From Harmonia axyridis (taxonomy: Eukaryota; Arthropoda; Insecta; Coleoptera; Coccinellidae): DNA of 64,000 nt. Location of the stretch: the NCBI RefSeq assembly GCF_914767665.1, contig NC_059504.1, forward strand, positions 9,240,501-9,304,500. Direction: 5' to 3'. The position numbers and the translations under genes were made by a program. Shown here one piece after another: positions 46,110 to 56,955 of the stretch (positions are counted from its first letter, which is position 1; each line of letters begins with the position of its first letter). Under the pieces are notes generated by a model. It saw nothing but the letters and a program-made list of their open reading frames with translations, had not been told where the DNA came from and searched no databases.

Positions 46110-46775
46110 CGCCATCATCCCCAGACGTGCCAGAAAGGGGGGGTCCAGACGTTAATTTTTCGTTAACCCAATTACACCAGGTCGATACCGAGACTATATT
46201 TCGGATATTACGAATATTTAATGACGCGTCAAGTGAAAATATGGAACGTTGGGTACCAACGAACGGGTCCTGGTCGCGCCATTGTTCTCCGGTCCTTTTT
46301 TTATTTCCGGGGGACGCGTATCCTGGCTGGGAATAGTATTATTTAATTAGTACGAGCATCCGGATGGTAGGCCCGTACATCAGTGCACATGCCATCGCCA
46401 ACAGGCTGCGATGGCCATAATAATTATGGAAGAATTTATGGTCTGGCGCGCCTCGGCGTACGCACGCCAGACAGAGACGATTCGCATGTTGGAACCCGCG
46501 GGACGGGTGACACTGGGTCGCGCGCGATTCCAAACGTTTGTATAAACACGCTGGTCGGGGTCGAAACCAGCGCGAAAATGCTGGAAAAGCACTTGGGCGG
46601 TGATTTTACGAGAGGGGAGCTTGATCTATGGTTGAACGTTGTTGCGTTTTTATTTTGGGATTATACAAATAATATTTAAACGTGTTGGCCGGTCGAGGGA
46701 TTCGATAATCGCGTTTGTTAACGAACAGATGGAATTTCGATTCAATTGTTTCGGGTTGTTATTATTAGAAGTGTA
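46110..46775. other. GC-rich block, source or copy of an old duplication
   Basis: Strong rise in G+C with many CpG, including GGTCTGGCGCGCCTCGGCG and CGGGTGACACTGGGTCGCGC. Its second half corresponds in order, with much divergence, to 49010-49220: CTTGGAAAAGC-like, GCACTTGGGC, AGCTTGATCTAT and TGTTAACGAACAGATGGAAT words. Open frames on both strands have no known domain. It resembles a CpG-rich promoter or conserved noncoding block. Confidence 0.45.
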
Positions 46776-47185
46776 GATTTTCACGTTGAACTTGAAGCTT
46801 GATTCTGATAGACATCGATATCTGGCGACAGATTTCTGGTTGGACTAATTTTTCCTTTGTGTTCGCCAAAAAGCCGCCAATTCGCTACTTTAGCCCTTAA
46901 AATTTTTTGTGGCTTTCACGTTGAAACTTGAAGCTTGAGTCTGTCAGAAAGCGATCTCTGGCAACGGAATTTAGGTTGTACTAATTTTTCCTTTGTGTTC
47001 GCCAAAAGGCCGCCACTTCACTACTTCAGCCCTTGAAATTTTCAGTGGCTTTCACGTTGAAACATGAAGCTTGAGTCTGATAGACAGCGATCTCTGATGA
47101 CGGATTTCTGGTTGTACTTATTTTTTCTTTGTGTTCGCCAAAAGGCCGCCATTTCACTACTTTAGCCCTAAAAGTATTCTGTTGC
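46776..47185. repeat. 136-bp unit in three tandem copies
   Basis: The word CTTTGTGTTCGCCAAAA recurs at 46855, 46991 and 47127. TTCACGTTGAA recurs at about 46780, 46915 and 47051. The period is 136 bp. Each unit contains TTGAAGCTTGA, a GATAGACA- or GTCAGAAA-like segment, TTTCTGGTTGTACTAATTTT and GCCGCCA. The units differ by substitutions. A single related unit lies at 49225-49320. Confidence 0.9.
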
Positions 47186-47188
47186 TTA

Positions 47189-47290
47189 TCCGTTCATTCT
47201 GCCACATCTTGTAGAACCAAATCGTGCGAGAATATCGTAGATTCGCAAAGGTTCATGGTTATATTTTATTATTATGAGTTGGCATACGGG
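47189..47290 (-). repeat. Dispersed repeat E, copy 1
   Basis: In reverse complement it matches 54580-54712: TGCCAAC, ATAATAAAATATAACCATGA, ATATTCTCGCACGATTT, GTTCTACAAGATGTGG and AGAATGAACGG in the same order. It is noncoding and has no visible terminal repeats. Confidence 0.7.
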
Positions 47291-47314
47291 ACTTTCCCAC
47301 CACAGATTTATCTA

Positions 47315-47863
47315 TACTGCGCAAAAAAATTAACGCACATGGGAATCTCAAATTTATGCTACAACTGAAGGTGTTCTCAATGATAATTATTTGTTACCCG
47401 TGGTCTACCCTGTCCTGGTCTTCGGACATTCATACCTGTCTCCCTGAATCGCTGCAACATTCTGGACACACTTGTATGGGTAACTCAAAACCTTTCTGCA
47501 ATTCTTGTGTATGTCCACCTCCTTCTCGAAAAACTACCGCTTGGGCACATTCCTCTTGGGTCAAATTGCGTGTTTCGCGTTGCATAGCGATCGAGTGTAG
47601 AAAATCAAACGAAAGAAAAACTAGTGATCACTAGAATTGATCGAGAACAACTGATTTCAGAATGGAGCCACTACATTCAAAATCTGATAATCTCATCTTT
47701 TTTTATTCCTGCTCGGAAAAAACATCTGTATTGAAGACAAACGTTGAAAATGGATAACATATGCATGCATAATTCTGATAAAAATAATTATCATTGAGAA
47801 CACCTTCAGTAGTAGAATGAATTTGAGATTTCCATAATGTGCGTTAATTCTTTTGCGCAGTGT
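47315..47863 (-). mobile_element. Tc1-like deletion derivative with both terminal repeats
   Basis: The right end, in reverse, reads CACTGCGCAAAAGAATTAAC and the left end is TACTGCGCAAAAAAATTAAC. The two inverted repeats extend inward for about 75 bp, through GAATCTCAAATT and TGAAGGTGTTCTCAATGATA. TA flanks both ends. The interior keeps a piece of the transposase N-terminus on the minus strand from 47584 down: MQRETRNLTQEECAQAVVFR, from the helix-turn-helix region. The catalytic domain is deleted. It is a different Tc1 lineage from that at 17899. Confidence 0.82.
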
Positions 47864-48889
47864 ATTACCTGTCAAATTTGTGATACAGATTGTTCAGCTA
47901 TCCCAAATTTTCCAATATAAAAATCATTGAATGATATTTTTAGAAATATTTCATTGATTTCAAATAAAATTCAATGAATTGAAAAAATAACGTGTAATAC
48001 TCCTACAGAAGACTTATTCTACCACTCGTTCATTCAAAATCTTGTAGCAGAATATCAATAGAACCTAGTCAACTTGCAGTTAACCTCAGTACTTGAGATA
48101 CCCAGCTATACTCATGTAAACTTGTATTTTACATCCTAAAAGTTGTTTCAAATATGCTAGGGTGTCCGCGACTATAAAAATCTAAGATCAAAGATCACAA
48201 AATCGGTTTTTTAAACATTTTTCGCAAAAATTTCGTTCCGATAGGTAGTATTCATTGTTTTAATTTTCAAGTATTGAAGTCTAGATAATATGGTGTTTCG
48301 AATTGGGAAATATTATCCAATGGCGTAGATATAAGGGTTCGATGATCATTTTCTTATTGAAAATCTACGCCAATGTCTCTTTTATGGGAAAATTAGTCGT
48401 TTCTGATATCAATGGAGTTTCACTAAAAAATAAAGATGTTTTCGGATAATCTAGTACTCACCTATAAAGTAAACACTGTCTACAAAAATAAATTATTCGA
48501 ATATCTCCATAGACAGCCATATACAATTTGATAGACTTAATTTTGGCAATTTTCATAATATTGGAAATGTTTTTTTACACCGCTCTGCAAAAAATAATTG
48601 GAGAAAATGCTATTTACATTATCAAATCGAGAAATAGCATAATTTTGTACTTTCATTCATCACTAATGGTGTTATTTGAAAAACTTATTTTTGTGGATAG
48701 TATTTGATTTGTACTCTATTATCTCGAAAACGGTACTATCTATGAAAAAAATTATTTTTTTTCAAACTTTAACTCCCTGTATGTCGGAAACGAAGCTTGT
48801 TAGGGTATATGTTCATCTGAACTTTTTTTCATGAAAAATGTTGTTCTATTCATCGCCAAAGTTATTGAACTAAAATCTGGACCATACGA
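47864..48889. other. No gene recognised; possible unclassified element
   Basis: AT-rich. From GGGTGTCCGCGACTATAAA at 48163 to TTAACTCCCTGTATG at 48770 the sequence has the look of an insect transposon (a GGGTGTCC-like start and a CCCTGTA-like end) and GGCGTAGAT faces ATCTACGCC inside. The evidence is too thin to delimit it. Confidence 0.35.
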
Positions 48890-49335
48890 ATTGAGCCTAT
48901 GGTCCGCGGTAGCGTCCACATTGACAAACAGGGTAGGATCTAAAGGATGTTTTATTGGCGTTGCATATTTCAGTTCGCCATTGGATCGGCCAATACCAAA
49001 GGTTTATATAATCACGTGGGCTGTATTCAAAATCCTCTTGGAAAAGCTTGTATCGCACTTGGGCAGTGTTTATCTTCAAGCGGGGCTTGATCTATCACCT
49101 CGCGTTGATCGGTTTTTTCGTGCTCACACAAACATATTTACAAGTGTAGATCCAATGGTCGTGCCTGTTAACGACCAGACGGAATTTCTGTTTAATCGTT
49201 CAGTGTTTTTCTGATTGGAAATGTAGATCGTTCACGTTGAGAACTGAAGCCTGGATCAGACAGAGAGCGATCTTCCGCAACGGGCTTCTGTTTGTACTGA
49301 TTATTCCTTTGTGTTCATAGGAATACCGTCATTGT
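48890..49335. repeat. Diverged duplicate of the 46.5-46.9 kb block
   Basis: Corresponds in order to 46540-46870: CTTGGAAAAGC, GCACTTGGGCAG, GGCTTGATCTATC, GTTAACGACCAGACGGAATTT, GTAGATCGTTCACGTTGA, and GTACTGATTATTCCTTTGTG. Only one copy of the 136-bp unit is present here against three at 46776. The 127-codon plus frame (48831-49214) over it shows no known domain. Confidence 0.6.
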
Positions 49336-49540
49336 ACAGTCGTACCTCCCAAATGCCCTCGTATTGTGGAAGTGATTGAACCTATTCGAATATTGGAGTA
49401 AATCCCCATAATAACTCAATGTCTATATCGTTTAGTGAAATACGTGGAAGGACCTGCTCTATTTATGCAATCCGAAATGCTTCACTACTCAAGAGTACAG
49501 AAACTCGAAAACAAGGCTTTGATACGAGCAATACAATAAA

Positions 49541-49690
49541 TTGTTAAGGTCAAACAATGATGCATGTGTCGATAAATATCATCGGGTATCGTACATTTCA
49601 ACGTATTATAGTTACATAAGCAACGATAAAAACCTCAGCAGAAACTCTGTCTCCCCGGATGCATTTTTCCGTTTCCTAGCGCAACACATA
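49541..49690 (+). repeat. Dispersed repeat D, copy 2
   Basis: Shares with 52361 and the reverse of 62100-62325 the words GTACATTTCAACRTAT, GATAAAAACCTCAGCAR and AACTCTGTCTCCCC. The longer open frame (49541-49741) runs through it but is not conserved as a protein. Confidence 0.65.
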
Positions 49691-50200
49691 CTGAGGTTTC
49701 AAGGGCGTAGCTTACGTTCAGAAGAAGTTGCAGCCTCGTGAATATTATCAATTTTTCTTCTCGAAAATTTCAGATTCTACCTAAAATTTCTGGAATAATG
49801 TATTGATCGCCCAACTGCAAAGATTTTCGTGACCAATCAATGAAATGATACAATATTCCCATGAAGGAACTTTAATTTTTTTCAATTTTCTAAGGGTTAG
49901 GTATGGAAAATTTTATGAAAATTTTTCAGGTGAGATCGAAATTCGGCTAATCAGAGATAGTCAATTCTGGCACCGCTCACCGATTCGGCGTAAAGCTCAC
50001 GGTTCTGAGGAAATTTGAACTCAAAATTTGGGAAAAAAATTGAATTTTCCTCCAAAAATCGTTATATCTCCTGAATTATTCGTCACAAACCCCTCAATAA
50101 GAGCGTTTTTCAAACATTAAGCTCCGATCCACCGCATACTGAGGTTTCAAGGGCGTAGCTTTCGTCCAGTAGAAGTTGCAGCCACGGGGATATTATTTGT
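49686..50200. repeat. Direct repeat pair 450 bp apart
   Basis: ATACTGAGGTTTCAAGGGCG, TAGCTT, GAAGTTGCAGCC and ATATTAT recur in the same order at about 49688-49750 and 50136-50190. The intervening sequence is unique in the window. They could be the ends of one insertion or a partial duplication. Confidence 0.65.
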
Positions 50201-51404
50201 TTGTCATGATGACAGAACATTGAAGTAGAATGACAGATGCGTGCAATAGAAACTTTATTGCACTAGTACAATGAGAAACTTCTCTTTCCACTAAATATAG
50301 TTCAAGAGTTTTGCTTTTTGCATGAATGTAGAAAAAGTAAATAATTACAAATCTGCTTCGAAATCGGGAGATGTTTCAGGTTACCTATAGGCCTCTTCTA
50401 TTGAGCAATCATCTCCCATAGATTTATTCTGATTGTATTCCATTGAAAAACATAACAAAAGTACAAACTGCTTGACATAATCTCGAATTCTTATTATTGG
50501 AAAATTCTGTCAATTGGTCTACTTAGTTGGTTGTTATATAATTTTATAGAAGCCAAACTAACTGTTCAGCTTTTCGATTAAAAAAATGCTTTCGAAACCC
50601 AAGTGTTAATGAAACATGAGATCTAAAACAACGAAATTTGCCTCTCCACGTAACAACCCTCTAATGACTCAACGCATTTATGAAAATGTTATTTTCTTGT
50701 ACTTGCTATGCAGAAGATGTTGCAACACACTAATACACCCTTGTTCGTATTCACACGAAGAGACAAACTAATGAGTTCGCGACTTAATGCAATAACTGTA
50801 ATGACGGAAATCACTTCTTGAAGGGCGCCAACGCATGTGTATTCCCTCCATTTTAATTAATTTAATATGGCGGATGGTCGTGTGTAGTTTTCTGTGGGTG
50901 CTAGTGAATTCATTAATGGATTCCAGATCCTGACGTGAAGATTAACACCCGTCTGTTATCCTGAGACACCGCGTTCCTTCGGATATAACGCACGTTCGAG
51001 CGTGCTACCTCAAGCCTTAAGGTTTTGGGTGTTCCAGTAAGCTGTTCAAAAGTTGGGGTAAATTCATGAATAAGGAATAGGTGAGGGAATTTATCCATCA
51101 ACTTTAAATGGATGATATTTCGAGTCGAAGATGTGACGGTTTGTATATTGCTAGCATTTCCCGTGAAGGTTGGATTCCGAAATGGAAAATGAAAAATATA
51201 TGACGAAGTCTGGATAGAGTGCTGGCAAGTCGGTATGTTAGGGAACTGAGAATTTAGATAACTTGAAAGGAATCACGCTTACGTGTACTTCCCTTACCTC
51301 AAAGCGACGTTGGAAAGGGAATTGTTCAAATGACCGCATCCAATATCTTTATTTAACTGATAGGATTTCATCTCTATTCCTGGTATTTAAATATCTACAA
51401 TATA
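50201..51404. other. No recognisable gene or element
   Basis: AT-rich, with a moderately GC-richer stretch at 50820-51100. No supported feature. Confidence 0.4.
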
Positions 51405-52323
51405 AAGGGTGTTTTTTTAGAGCTATAGAACTTTAAATTGCAATAAAACAACGATGGATTATTCGATTGACATGAATTTTATTTATCCGCAAGATAATCT
51501 TGTGGCATTACATTTTAAATATGATTTCTGGCATATGACCGCCACGGCTGGCTCGGATGTAGTCCAATCTGGGCGTCCAATTTTCGATGACTTTTTCCAA
51601 CATTTGTGGCCGTATATCGGCAATAACATGGCGAATGTTGTCTTCCAAATGGTCAAGGGTTTGTGGCTTATCCGCATAGACCAATGACTTTACATAGCCC
51701 CACAGAAAGTAGTCTAATGGTGTTAAATCACAAGATCTTGAAAGCCAATTCACAGGTCCAAAACGTGGAATTAGGCGGTCACCAAACGTGTCTTTCAATA
51801 AATCGATTGTGGCACGAGCTGTGTGACATGTTGCGCCGTCTTGTTGGAACCACAGCTCCTGAACATAATGGTTGTTCAATTCAGGAATGAAAAAGTTAGT
51901 AATCATGGCTCTATACCGATCATCATTGACTGTAATGTTCTGGCCATCATCGTTTTTGAAGAAGTACGGACCAATGATTCCACCAACCTATAAAGCGCAC
52001 AAAACAGTAAGTTTTTCTGGATGTACGGTGTTTCGACACTTGAGGATTAGCTTCACTCCAAATGCGGCAGTTTTGTTTGTGACGTAGCCATTCAACCAGA
52101 AGTGCGCTTCATCGCTAAACCAAATAAAATGGACGTAGTGCGCGATACGTATTCCGCACAGAACAATTATTTTCGAAATAAAATTGCACTATTTGCAAGC
52201 GTTGTTAAGGCGTGAGTCTATTTATTATGAATTGCCAAACTAAACTGAGAATGAATCACTTGATGGCCATCTTGAACAGTAATGCCAACTTAAAGTTATA
52301 TACCTCGAAAAAAAACACCTGTT
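51405..52323 (-). mobile_element. rosa-type (DD41D) mariner, deletion derivative 2
   Basis: AAGGGTGTTTTTTTAGAG at the left faces the AAAAAACACC at the right. TA flanks both sides. The sequence is close to the copy at 30238 and carries the same internal deletion at the same point, but retains about 50 bp near the start codon that copy 1 lost. Confidence 0.87.
51508..52225 (-). pseudogene. rosa mariner transposase pseudogene
   Basis: The N-terminal codons read NRLTP, a stop, then QRLQIVQFYFENNCSVRNTY and RALRPFY. At this point the sequence jumps out of frame to the FSDEAHFWLNG region. The last 132 codons (51508-51906) are open and contain QQDGATCHTARATIDLLKDT, CDLTPLDYFLWGYVKSLVYA and DYIRASRGGHMPEIIFKM. 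The second and third catalytic Asp are intact with 41 residues between them. Small frameshifts break the HPEKLTV region. Confidence 0.88.
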
Positions 52324-52360
52324 ATAAAAAATTGTTGAATTCAAACTTCATCCATAAATG

Positions 52361-52510
52361 AATCTATTAGCAGGGGAAATGCGAATGAGGCATAGTACAT
52401 TTCAACATATGATACAAGGGTCAAGATAAAAACCTCAGCAAAAACTCTGTCTCCCCGTATAGGTGTAGTAGTTGGTGTGTGTATTTCTTTACGAAGTTAA
52501 CAGACATATT
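52361..52510 (+). repeat. Dispersed repeat D, copy 3
   Basis: Directly beyond the rosa mariner. It carries GTACATTTCAACATATGA, AAAACCTCAGCAAAAACTCT and GTCTCCCC, as in the copies at 49541 and 62100, followed by TGTGTATTTCTTTACGAAG, which is AT-rich and shared with the 62 kb copy. Confidence 0.65.
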
Positions 52511-54317
52511 TATATTGAAGGGCTTTTTCTTCATTCATGCACGAAATTTTCATCTTTCCTTCTCATAAAAAGTTGACGACGATTAAATTGGAATCTAAAA
52601 CAAAAAAGAAAAGAAACAGAAATGAGTAACGAATGTTATGGTTTCCATTATTTACCCCATTAAATGATGACAATTGATGATAATAAATTGAAGAATAAAA
52701 GAGAATCACATCGAAATTTCTAGGCCCAAGAGTACTAGGGAGTGTATAAATTAATGACGAAAATATTACAAAACATAAAAGCAATAAAAACTACTCTGCC
52801 AACTTCAACTTTCCAACATGATTGAACATTACTAACTAATGATTTTCCAACATAACAGCCAGACCATAACCAGAACTCAATATATAACCTATGAATATGT
52901 GGAAAAGCTAACGAAGGGAATTGTTCATAAAACAAAAAAGGAAAAAAGGATTCTCTGTGAAGGACTGCCCTTATCCTTTTTTCCTTCAATCTATGAATAT
53001 ATAACCTGCTGAAAATCTTCTTTCACAGAGTTGTTCTTCAGATGCCGTGTGGTTCTCTTGAAGAAGGATCTCCTCCGTGACACTCTATATGAGCCAATTC
53101 AGACAAAAAATCACTCTTTTTCTTGTTTAATTTTCAAGTGAATAATACTGAATTTGCTCCGAGGTTTCTTCAACCAGGACCGATTCTCCATGCGAGGATT
53201 TTTCTAATCCTTAAGTGTACCAGGATAGCTACAGGCCCCTTATATTGAGGAATCATCTCCAATTGATATATCTACAATATTCAGACGTAACGTAACGTAT
53301 TCAATGATCAATTTAAATTGTACCAAGAATTGTTCATAGTCGAGTATTATTCATATTTTTCCATTTCAAGTTCAAGCTCTAAACGAATGCGTGATTCGTG
53401 GCCTCCAATTGGCTATGACATATTCTGCAGTTGTCACGTCATCAGTCATGGAAGATAACAGTAATTTCATCGCCGTTCAGATCTACTGTGGTTGGGAATT
53501 GAGCGTTTTGATAGATCGTCTCTCTTCTTGGCATTGATATATTGTCACAGGGAAACATGAAATATGTATGAACTTCTTCGTCGATAGCAATCAGTTTATG
53601 TCCAAACGGAATCTTGTGTCACTGAGAATGGTAAATGAAACACTCACTACATTTGGACGTTAGTCGCCAATGGATATCTAGTTGATTTGAAAAAACTATT
53701 AGTTTTTTTTCCAGTAGCTTTGGAGCCATAATGAGTGGTCTTTCACAATTGCAGACATCCACGAAGTGTTGTTGGGTTTCTTGAATCTATAATTTGATAT
53801 CTAATGGCAAAAAGACCAACTATCTATCTATCAAATCTTCTAACTAGCCAAAGAAATCTGATTAATAAAAGAAAATCAAACCTGGCAAAAAATGTTCATC
53901 TTTAACCATAAAATAGATTTATTCATTTCAGTATCTGAAAATCATAGTTTTCAAGTAATAACAAACAAAGTAGGCATCTGAAATTTTCAGAATTAGCTGT
54001 TTCTGCTGAAAGGTTGACATAGAAGAACCAACAAAAAATATTGTGTTCAAATAATAATGATACTAATTTTTATTGTCTCAAAGGATTAAAACAACAAAAA
54101 TTATTATTATTATTATTCGAACCTGTAGGAACAGTCGATAACTTTTATACCCTATCATAAAAGAATCTTAAGAGTAGAGGAAATACTGAATGATTGTAAT
54201 ATAAGCAACAGCTACATTTTTAAAAAAACTGAGAGGAGTAAATTTTTATTCTATACAGAATATATTCCATGATATTTCATCGAACAATTGAGCGAAATTG
54301 GAAGCAGAATAGTTATT
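52511..54317. other. No recognisable gene or element
   Basis: AT-rich sequence with frequent stops. Nothing identified. Confidence 0.45.
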
Positions 54318-54440
54318 TATAATACAAGTGCAGAAGGCATTGATATTCTTCCACGAGTTCAAAATTCAAAAACGAGCCACGAAGTGGCGAGTTTTGGAAT
54401 GAACGAGTGGTAGAATGAGCCTTCTGTACGAGTATTATAC
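54318..54440. repeat. Palindrome (hairpin element 4)
   Basis: TATAATACAAGTGCAGAAGGC at the left faces GCCTTCTGTACGAGTATTATA at the right. Inside, TTCTTCCACGAGTTC faces GAACGAGTGGTAGAA and the core is ACGAGCCACGAAGTGGCGAG. It is about 123 bp and almost fully self-complementary. The outer TATAATA and the core with GAG..CTC-like symmetry match elements 1 and 3 in style. Confidence 0.8.
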
Positions 54441-54579
54441 ATTATTTTCTCTAATTCATTGCATTTTCATTGAAATTAATGAAATATTTCCATAAATATA
54501 ATTTAGTGATTTTTGCATTGAAAAATGTTGGTTGGCAGAACTGATTTCTTTAAGGCAATTTGATGAATTGACAGATAAA

Positions 54580-54712
54580 GCCGTAGCGGAAAGTTCGGAG
54601 TGCCAACATAGAATAATAAAATATAACCATGAAAACTGTGCGTTTCTGATATATTCTCGCACGATTTTGTTCTACAAGATGTGGAAGAATGAACGGAATA
54701 ACCACAGAATTA
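54580..54712 (+). repeat. Dispersed repeat E, copy 2
   Basis: Matches the reverse of 47189-47290 over most of its length. The 83-codon frame at 54532-54783 runs through it, but the matching stretch at 47 kb is not open in that frame, so it is probably not coding. Confidence 0.7.
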
Positions 54713-56005
54713 GAGAAAAGTTATTTCTCCTTTCATTTATCGGTATAAAACTCGAAAATTGTAAGCTTCTTCCGGAAGCGTAACGATATTCATGAATAGC
54801 GAGGCAATGAAGAGGTTCGCCAAAGCAGAATATCCATTTATGGAAAACATCCTCGAATAATTATTCCACCAATCAACGTATCTGAATCTTCCGTTCAATA
54901 GAACCGAATATCATCAATACGACTCTGACATAATCCCCACCTCAACGCCATTGATTCAATTTATCCACCGTGAACGTAGTTCCTAATCTGAACAGATGCT
55001 GCCTGAAAGATCCTCGTCAATCTTATCCTATTTCATTTGACTCGAAGGTAATTGAATTGTACGAGGGGAAAAATGAAGAATATTCATGCTGCAAAACAAA
55101 AAAGTGTTCTTGAATTCTTCGAAACAGGTGCCCGGTCCTCGTTGTCCTCTGGTTCCACTCTTTATTGTCTTGCTGGTTTTTATCCCTGCTTCCCATCAGG
55201 AATCTTTTTGGAATTCTATTCATTACCAGCATCTAGGTTTTTGGTAATAAAGTTGATTTTCCGCAGAACATATTTCCTATCGACTCCGATAGAAATTTAG
55301 AGTGAACTACGGTGCGCTGAAAAATTATTGGAGAGAGCGTACAAATAAATTAAAGTATAGCAGAAGACAAAGAAATTCAGGAAATCCTTTTCTACACTCT
55401 GTGGAATTTTTAAGTAATTGCTCTGGGTTTTTTCATGAAATAGATCTTCCAAGCTCTAGAGAGTACTTTGTACTTGATGAGATGACTCGTAAAACATTTT
55501 ATTGTCGAATCTAGCCGATGTTTTTTAATATAATTGGAAATGAGTTTTGCAGCGCTACAATTCATCGTACGGAAGAAGCAGGCAAGATGAATCGCTAAAC
55601 TTTCATCAGCATTTGAAAGATATATTTTTTGTGACACTGTGATTTGGACTCACAGAATGTCTGATGAAGATTTCAATAAAAAATTTGGTTTTATGAATAA
55701 AAGTTTACTTTTTTCAGAAAAAATCTTTTCTGTTTCTTCGAACAACGTAATCTTTAAAGGATTCGGTCCTAACTTAATGGAAATTCATTATAAATAAAAT
55801 AATGGAACTAAGTAAGTTTTCCAATCTGAAGATCTTAAGATTAGTGGAAATTAGTTTTAATATTTTATCTAATTCTAGTAGTTGCAAACTTGTAAATCAA
55901 CGAATTTGACTATTTTTCCTCCACAATTGAGCTTGAAAATGGAAAAACCCTGCTATTTCTACCGACTTCGGGTATAAACTTCATTTATCCATGAGTGAAT
56001 AAATG
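54713..56005. other. No recognisable gene or element
   Basis: AT-rich, with several overlapping short frames on both strands around 55020-55300 and 55300-55640. None has a known motif. Confidence 0.45.
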
Positions 56006-56285
56006 AAAGGCGCATTCGCCATTTTGTCTCATTAAGCTTTTCGTATCAAATTAGTTCACTTTGAAATATTTTTCATTCGAAAATGAATAGGAATAACGAG
56101 ATATAAATGAATATTGTCCTAACAAGGTCTCAACTTCATTTACTTATGTAATAATAAATGCCGGCGCATTCGCCATTTTGTCGCCCCAAGCTTTTCCTTT
56201 TAAATTAGGTCACTTTCAAATATTTTACGTTCGAAAATGAATGAAAATAATAAGATTTGAATTGAATATTGTCCTAACAAGCATG
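56006..56285. repeat. 154-bp unit in two tandem copies
   Basis: GGCGCATTCGCCATTTTGTC recurs at 56009 and 56163, followed in each by AAGCTTTTC, AAATTAG, TCACTTT, AAATATTTT, TTCGAAAATGAATG- and GAATATTGTCCTAACAAG words. The two copies differ at scattered positions. Confidence 0.85.
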
Positions 56286-56370
56286 TAATTCCAAATAAAT
56301 TGCTGAATAATGAAACAAGGAAAAACATTAATATTCAGTTCAGGAAATATAGTTCGAAATTTGGAGACAT

Positions 56371-56955
56371 GTGACAGTAATAAACATAGAAAGAGGAAGC
56401 GTATGCCATTTTCAGTTAGCAAATTTCGTCCCCAACATGAACTATCAAATTGGACATGAAGCGCGCGGAAATGAAAACATATCAGTGATACGATATTTCA
56501 CTCAATTCGCGATTTTCTCCACAAAGAAAGCACTTCTCGTGTCCAATAGCGAATCAACGTTTCATATTTACTTAAAATATATTCTAATAAATACCTAAAT
56601 ATAGCAGAAATTCAGAAAACAAACTTCAAGCCCGCCAAAAGACGTGAAGCAACCGATGACACTTGGAGAGCAAAAGTTGCCAAACCTTGGATTTCAGCAG
56701 GTAGATTCAGAAAATTATAAATATTCTGCTTATTATAAATTCGACCATTAGGAAGAATATCGGATTCCAAATATTCAAATTCGCGTATTTAATCGGCAAT
56801 TATTCAAATAAATATATTTCTTTCAATATAATATACATTCATAATGATATAGTAAAATTGTGGATTTGAAAATGTATCACAATCCGACAACGTAATCTAA
56901 TGTAATGTTGGGGACATGTCAAAATTGCGTTTCTATCTATGTTTATTACTCTATG
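56371..56955 (-). mobile_element. P-like MITE, copy 4, with candidate 8-bp target duplication
   Basis: About 585 bp, same orientation as copies 1 and 3. The left end has CAGTAATAAACATAGAAAG and the right end CTATGTTTATTACTCTATG. GGAGACAT (56363-56370) precedes it and GGAGACAC (56956-56963) follows, matching at seven of eight positions. The right terminus read inward, CATAGAGTAATAAACATAG, starts with CA as P-element ends do. P and hAT elements both make 8-bp duplications. Confidence 0.82.
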
